Assembly (NCBI RefSeq): GCF_040807025.1
Contig: NC_090942.1
Location: 77,109,987 to 77,173,986, forward strand
Direction: 5' to 3'
From: Struthio camelus
Lineage: Eukaryota > Chordata > Aves > Struthioniformes > Struthionidae
Length of the DNA stretch: 64,000 bases
In this document: positions 59,376 to 64,000 of the stretch, in pieces
Numbering within the stretch: position 1 is the stretch's first letter
How the letters are laid out: each line of letters starts with the position of its first letter
Made by a program: the position numbers and the translations under genes
The notes under the pieces: model-generated
What the model was told of the DNA's origin: nothing
Seen by the model: only the letters and a program-made list of their open reading frames with translations
The model's database searches: none

Positions 59376-62300
59376 TAGGTTTCCAGAACCACAGTAACTC
59401 TGCCAGAACTTTCTTACGGACTAAAAGAGAATATTTCTGATGGGGGATTTGCACTGACTTTACTAACCATTTGTTTTACATGAGTTCTTCCTATTGTTTT
59501 TCTGCTGAGGAAGGGAGGTGTGAGACTTGGCAGGGTGCCGCACCTGCACCAACCACTGCATCACCCTTCTGAAAAGCCAAGCAACCACTCAGTCTGCCAG
59601 CACACTAATAACCTCAGCACCACAAAAAGGAGGGCGCAGAAACCAAGCCAAAAAGGGGTTACTCAAATAAAACACTGCCTACTTCCCTTCTGACTGGGAA
59701 CTCTGTATATCTGTTTTTGTTTTATTTGAGTTTCTAATTGCTGTACAAATATTGATTAATACTTAAAGCGTGCAGCTCGAATGGATGATCGTTGCTGAAT
59801 TGCTGTTATTGTAGTATCTTACAAGAAGTGCCGCTTCCTTGTGAGGTGCAGCGTGAAACCGCAAGCTTCATGGACAACAGGCACGAGACCTCCTTTCTGA
59901 AAGGAACCTAGAGTACCCACTGGAAAGAGCCTGGTTTATACTTTGTTGTTCTTCATGCAGTGCTCCTAGGAGGTACTGTAATCCAGACAGTCAAACAGGT
60001 ATGGTGCTAGTCTCTCCAAAGGAGTGCACACTTCATTCTCTTATAACTTCTCTTTCCCACTTCTCAGGAAAACTAGCCAAACACCTCTGCAGAGATGGAG
60101 AATTAGGTACACACATTGTGATATGTTAATATGAAGGTACGTTTTCAAATATATGGAGCTATTCAAATATAGTTAACAGTTTGGTTTTGGTATTGGGACC
60201 CTCACCACTGTGTATGAGAATCCAATACTATCCTTTGAGAACCACTCAAGCAATATAAAAACAAGCAACAAGATTCTCTTCTCCTGCAGAGCCCATCTCT
60301 TAAAAAAAGAAGGGATAGAAATAAAAGCTTAAACACACCAGCTGATATCACTATTACAAAAAATAAAAAAGCAGAAGAAAATAGGCATATGCTGCTTGCT
60401 TAAATACCACCAAGAGTCTTTATCTAGTGTTTTCTGTTGGCTGATTCAAGGCACTCTCACTCAGCACTTTCTGCAGGCTCTCTCGGTTGGTCTCCAGAGG
60501 TCTCAAACCCTCTAAAAGCACACACATTTAGGTGGAATTTAGGCTGGCTGGACATGGCCCAAAGTGATTTAAAAACATAATTTAGAAGACAGAGCCATAG
60601 AAAAAGAAAATGTTCTCCTTGTACATTGATAATCTCTGCTCCTTGTAGACCTGATGTGGACTAATTGAAGGTCTCAGATTTAATGGAACACTGTTTTCCT
60701 GTAATTTTCCTAAGGAGTTTTTCTTACTCTGTTATTTTTCACTTTGGGATCAGAGCTTGGCAAAAGCAGGGCCAGCTCTTATAAGATATGTGACACATTT
60801 TCGCTTAGCGGTGACTGAAACTCTTGTCAGCAGGTTTTTCATCCACAACAGCCCTAAATAGCTAGCCCCCAAACGTGATCCTTGCTGGCTTTCCATGCAG
60901 TGAAGCAGGCTTCATAAATGCACCATTATTACAGAATATGTCTTGTTGTGGGACAGAAAACATTTTCTTCCTCTCCCTTCCCAGCAATTGGTCTTCTCCA
61001 ATACAGCTTTTATCTCTACTGAAGGGAACAAAGACTGATGTATCTTTTTCCAGCAACAAGGAATGAATGTTCCTACAGGCCTAGATCCAAACACACTGAA
61101 GGTAACACAGAGTCTCCAAAACAATGGAACTGGCTTTCCATCAAGTTCACCAAAGATAAACCTATGCAGGCTGTATAATGGAAGTAAATTAGCATCAGGA
61201 TTTTAAACCTCTGCCGCTCAACCAGTGAAACGCAATGAGGCAGCTGCTGTCACAACTTCTTGACTAAGCCAAGCTAATAAGGCCGTTAAATAGGTAAGGA
61301 AATCAAGCTGCAGGTATGTGCTCCTTTTGAGCAGCATCAAAAACTGGCAGGGAATAACATCCTGGCACAAGCACGTGACCTGGAATACAATTAAACTGAT
61401 TCCATAGCAAATCTGTGCTCTCAGCTAGCTGCAGATTTAGCAGCGAACCTTGCTTGACAATCTATCACAGTGGTGCCATCAGCAGCATCCTGATGTCCAA
61501 GTGAATTATTAAAGCAATATTGCTGAATGAGTATACCGCAAAGAAGAATAATTATTTAGAAGATGGCTTGGTATGGAAATAGTCCAGCTCTATTATACTG
61601 GTCTGTTCCTAGGTGTCTTCTACCTTAGACAGTGACTGCATACAAAAGAAATGGCAAAATGACCCAGTGTCTTTCTCTGCAATACCATACTGGAAGAAGC
61701 TTCATCCTCAAAAACCCTGAGGCAGGGTAGTGGTCAGGATCCCGGTAGTTTACCTGAGGAAAATATGGTGCAGGAGGGAATCAGCTGTTTAGGAGACACT
61801 GCAAGAAATAAAGCTCTGTGCTCCATTAAGTGGCTGGATGATTCAGCAGCTGGCTCTCTTCCCTTCCAAGGCTGTAAAAGAATAAAAAGCCCAGCAGAGT
61901 GTCCTGCAGCTCTCTGTTGCTGCGGTACTCATTCTCTGGATGAAGCTAGAAGCTGAAAGATCCTGATCCACTCGAGTAAGAGCACTGGTGATGGGAACTG
62001 GTTATGAAAGATCCCATGGTAACTTTAACTGGATGAGAAATGTTTAATTCCAGCTGACGACTGCACTGCCTATATAGATTCCCTTCTCCCCACTCTGCCA
62101 AGTTTCAAAAGCATTCAGCAGTCCTCATTTTCCGCATTTAAACTCTCCAAGTACAGCATTGACACATGCTGCTAATTTTCTGCTATTTCCCACACCAAAG
62201 AGAACTGCTTTTCAGCAGCTGCTAATTTCTACTGTAGACAGGTGTCAGAGAAATGTATTAATTGCTTGGGAAGAGATTTAAGAAACTCGAGTGGAGTATC

Positions 62301-63104
62301 TGACAGAAGTTCAGAAAACTCCTCTGATTGCTAGTCCCAAAGTTTTAATCCTAGGTAGCAAAATTACAAATGTATTTCTTTTGTTCCTATGCTTGCCATA
62401 GTAAGTGATAGTACCAAACAACCTCTACATACAGAAATCCTGGCGCTGATCTGAATTAGGGCTGGTAAGAAAAACACATGAATGGCCTTTCTGGCACAAT
62501 CTACTAGAGTGTTTTCTGCCCTTTTCACCCAAGCTGTCCCTACACCAGATTCTGTTGATAAAACTACCTGGATTTGGAGAGCTCCGCTCTCCCCAGAAAT
62601 CCTCCATTTGGCCCTAAGGTCTTTCACCAGCAGAGTGAAACATTGCCTTGGCAGAAGAAAATTTTAATTGCTAAGTCTAGAGTTTTAATCCCAGCTACTA
62701 AAACTCAAGATATACTTTAATTTGATCTATAACCATAATAAAAGCCACTTCCTATGAAGCTAAGCTGCACAGAAGTGGCTGCTATTACACCGAGAAGCTG
62801 AAAAATACCCACAGTATTATAAGAGACTCAGAGCCATCAGATGTGCTCTCCGGCATTTATTATCTGATTTGATGTGTTAATGGCTGCTTATTCTCATTAG
62901 TTGTTCTCTGGATTTACACAAGCTGTTTTTCTGCACTTAAGCTGTGCAGCCTACTGTGTAAAGGTAATTAGCATGGGGTCTATGGATTAACTGGAGAATC
63001 AGATGTCAGATGTGTTTCCATGCTCTAACAGTGGCCTGAAGGAAATGATGCTTCTGCAGTGCAGTTAACTATGCAGTGTCTAGAGGCTGTGGCTGAGATG
63101 AAGG
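59376..63104. other. Intergenic, no gene seen
   Basis: AT-rich and without recognised genes or repeats. Stretches at 61200-61560, 62110-62280 and 62850-63010 are rich in short TAATTA/ATTAGC-like and CAGCTG-like motifs, a composition sometimes seen in developmental enhancers, but nothing specific can be claimed. Confidence 0.55.
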
Positions 63105-63235
63105 CACTGATGTACCAAAAGGGACATAGTTGCTGCCCTTATGAACTTACACCAGGAAAAGACAAGAAAGGCTAGGTGGAGGTGAAGCAGAGTCACAGAG
63201 ATTCAGTTATTTGCTAAATGAGAATATGCCAAGGT
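63105..63235 (-). mobile_element. Possible MIR-like SINE relic, minus orientation
   Basis: The plus strand reads TTGCTGCCCTTATGAACTTA, GAAAAGACAAGAAAGG, then CAGAGTCACAGAGATTCAGT, which resembles the reversed MIR-family order (CTGCCCC.AAGAGCTTACA, AGACAAG, GAGGCACAGAGAGGTTAAG). Only short blocks match. Confidence 0.4.
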
Positions 63236-64000
63236 GTTCAAGTGGTAGATAGGGCTCTGCAAACATGCTGCGATTGGGATGTGACTGCAAGAAAGACAGT
63301 ACTTCACCTTATTCTGAAACCACCTGAGAACAAAAAGCCTTTTGTTTTGTTCCTTTGTAGCTAAAACGGATGAAGGATGGAAGCTGGAAACTAAGAACAC
63401 TGGCCACATCTAGGTCTGATGCGGAAAAGAGGTTCTCTCTGCAGCTGGAACAAAGAGCTAACAGAGCTCAGCTCTCCAGGCATAAAATCCAAGCACGAAA
63501 CCTTTCTGTTGCCACAAAATATTCCAAAAGGTAGAGCCAGGTGCTAGAATGAAACTGGAAAGAGACAGCATGAAGAGCTTGTTGCCCAACAGGATAAAAC
63601 TGTGTGGGTGCTGCTGAAGGATGAAGCAAGGCTGATAACAGAGGCCTGCACAGCATGGCTAAAACCCAAATAAGGCAAGACAAGGTGAAAAATAATACAT
63701 GCACAGAGCAAAAAACATGCATTTTCAGGTAAGAAGGATTCTTTATATGAGGAAAAGCATAAAGAAAGTGTTGGAGAAGAGGAACTAGTGGCTCAGCCTA
63801 GGATCATAAAAAGAGCCTTTGTGTACCAGGAAGAAAAGAAAGCACACAGTGCCAGAGGGATTTAGGCACATCTAGATCACTCTGCAAAGCCTAGTTCAAC
63901 CCAGATAGATTTGCATCTAAACTGAAATACACCACAGAAGCCATAGGGGCTCACCATATTCAACGTGCAGGACACAGGCAAAAGAAGGATGTCTTTTTGT
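63236..64000. other. Intergenic to window end, no gene seen
   Basis: Purine-rich on the plus strand, with no recognised coding or repeat features. No kinase-like exon of the expected neighbour STK38L is visible before the window ends. Confidence 0.55.

Noticed and set aside
59376-64000. Start of the next syntenic gene (STK38L in human order)
   Set aside because: No CpG island and no kinase-like exon is visible up to the window end, so the gene must lie beyond it if synteny holds.
1-64000. CRISPR arrays, tRNA or rRNA genes, operons
   Set aside because: No direct-repeat/spacer array, no tRNA-like cloverleaf with A and B boxes and no rRNA sequence was noticed. The DNA is vertebrate nuclear.

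Overview
The window looks like bird nuclear DNA. It holds two intron-rich vertebrate genes with GC-rich CpG-island starts in an AT-rich background, and the recognisable interspersed repeats are almost all CR1 LINEs of several ages, plus traces of MIR-type SINEs. There is no bacterial, plasmid or phage character. Species cannot be fixed from the sequence alone.

Left part (about 0.16-20.2 kb, minus strand): a complete TM7SF3 gene. I could join 12 coding exons with canonical GT-AG borders and continuous phase into a 568-residue protein, against about 570 in human as I recall it. It has a signal peptide, a roughly 290-residue lumenal/extracellular domain, seven membrane segments and a cytosolic tail ending in ERTPLLL. 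The first coding exon lies in a CpG island. The 3' UTR is about 2 kb and has an AATAAA signal at 181-186 (read on the minus strand).

Middle part (about 20-30.2 kb): a 3.5 kb head-to-head spacer with two CpG islands and a scrambled CR1 relic separates TM7SF3 from MED21 on the plus strand. MED21 has four coding exons and encodes 144 residues, the Mediator middle-module subunit. Its second intron uses a GC donor instead of GT. The TM7SF3/MED21 pairing is the synteny known from human chromosome 12.

Right part (about 30.2-64 kb): a long intergenic stretch with no supportable gene. It holds a CR1 3' end (32.6-33.3 kb), a LINE endonuclease/linker relic (49.1-49.7 kb), ancient CR1 3' fragments on the minus strand (51.1-51.4, 53.1-53.5 and 53.7-54.6 kb), a MIR-like CORE-SINE (about 57.0-57.3 kb), a younger broken CR1 with most of its reverse transcriptase and 3' UTR (58.0-59.4 kb), and a second faint MIR-like trace (63.1 kb). 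The remaining short ORFs look like chance.

I found no new multi-gene system. The points most worth a second look are the GC-AG intron of MED21, the homopolymer polypyrimidine tract before the last TM7SF3 exon, the rearranged CR1 between the two promoters, and the ancient SINE/LINE relics.
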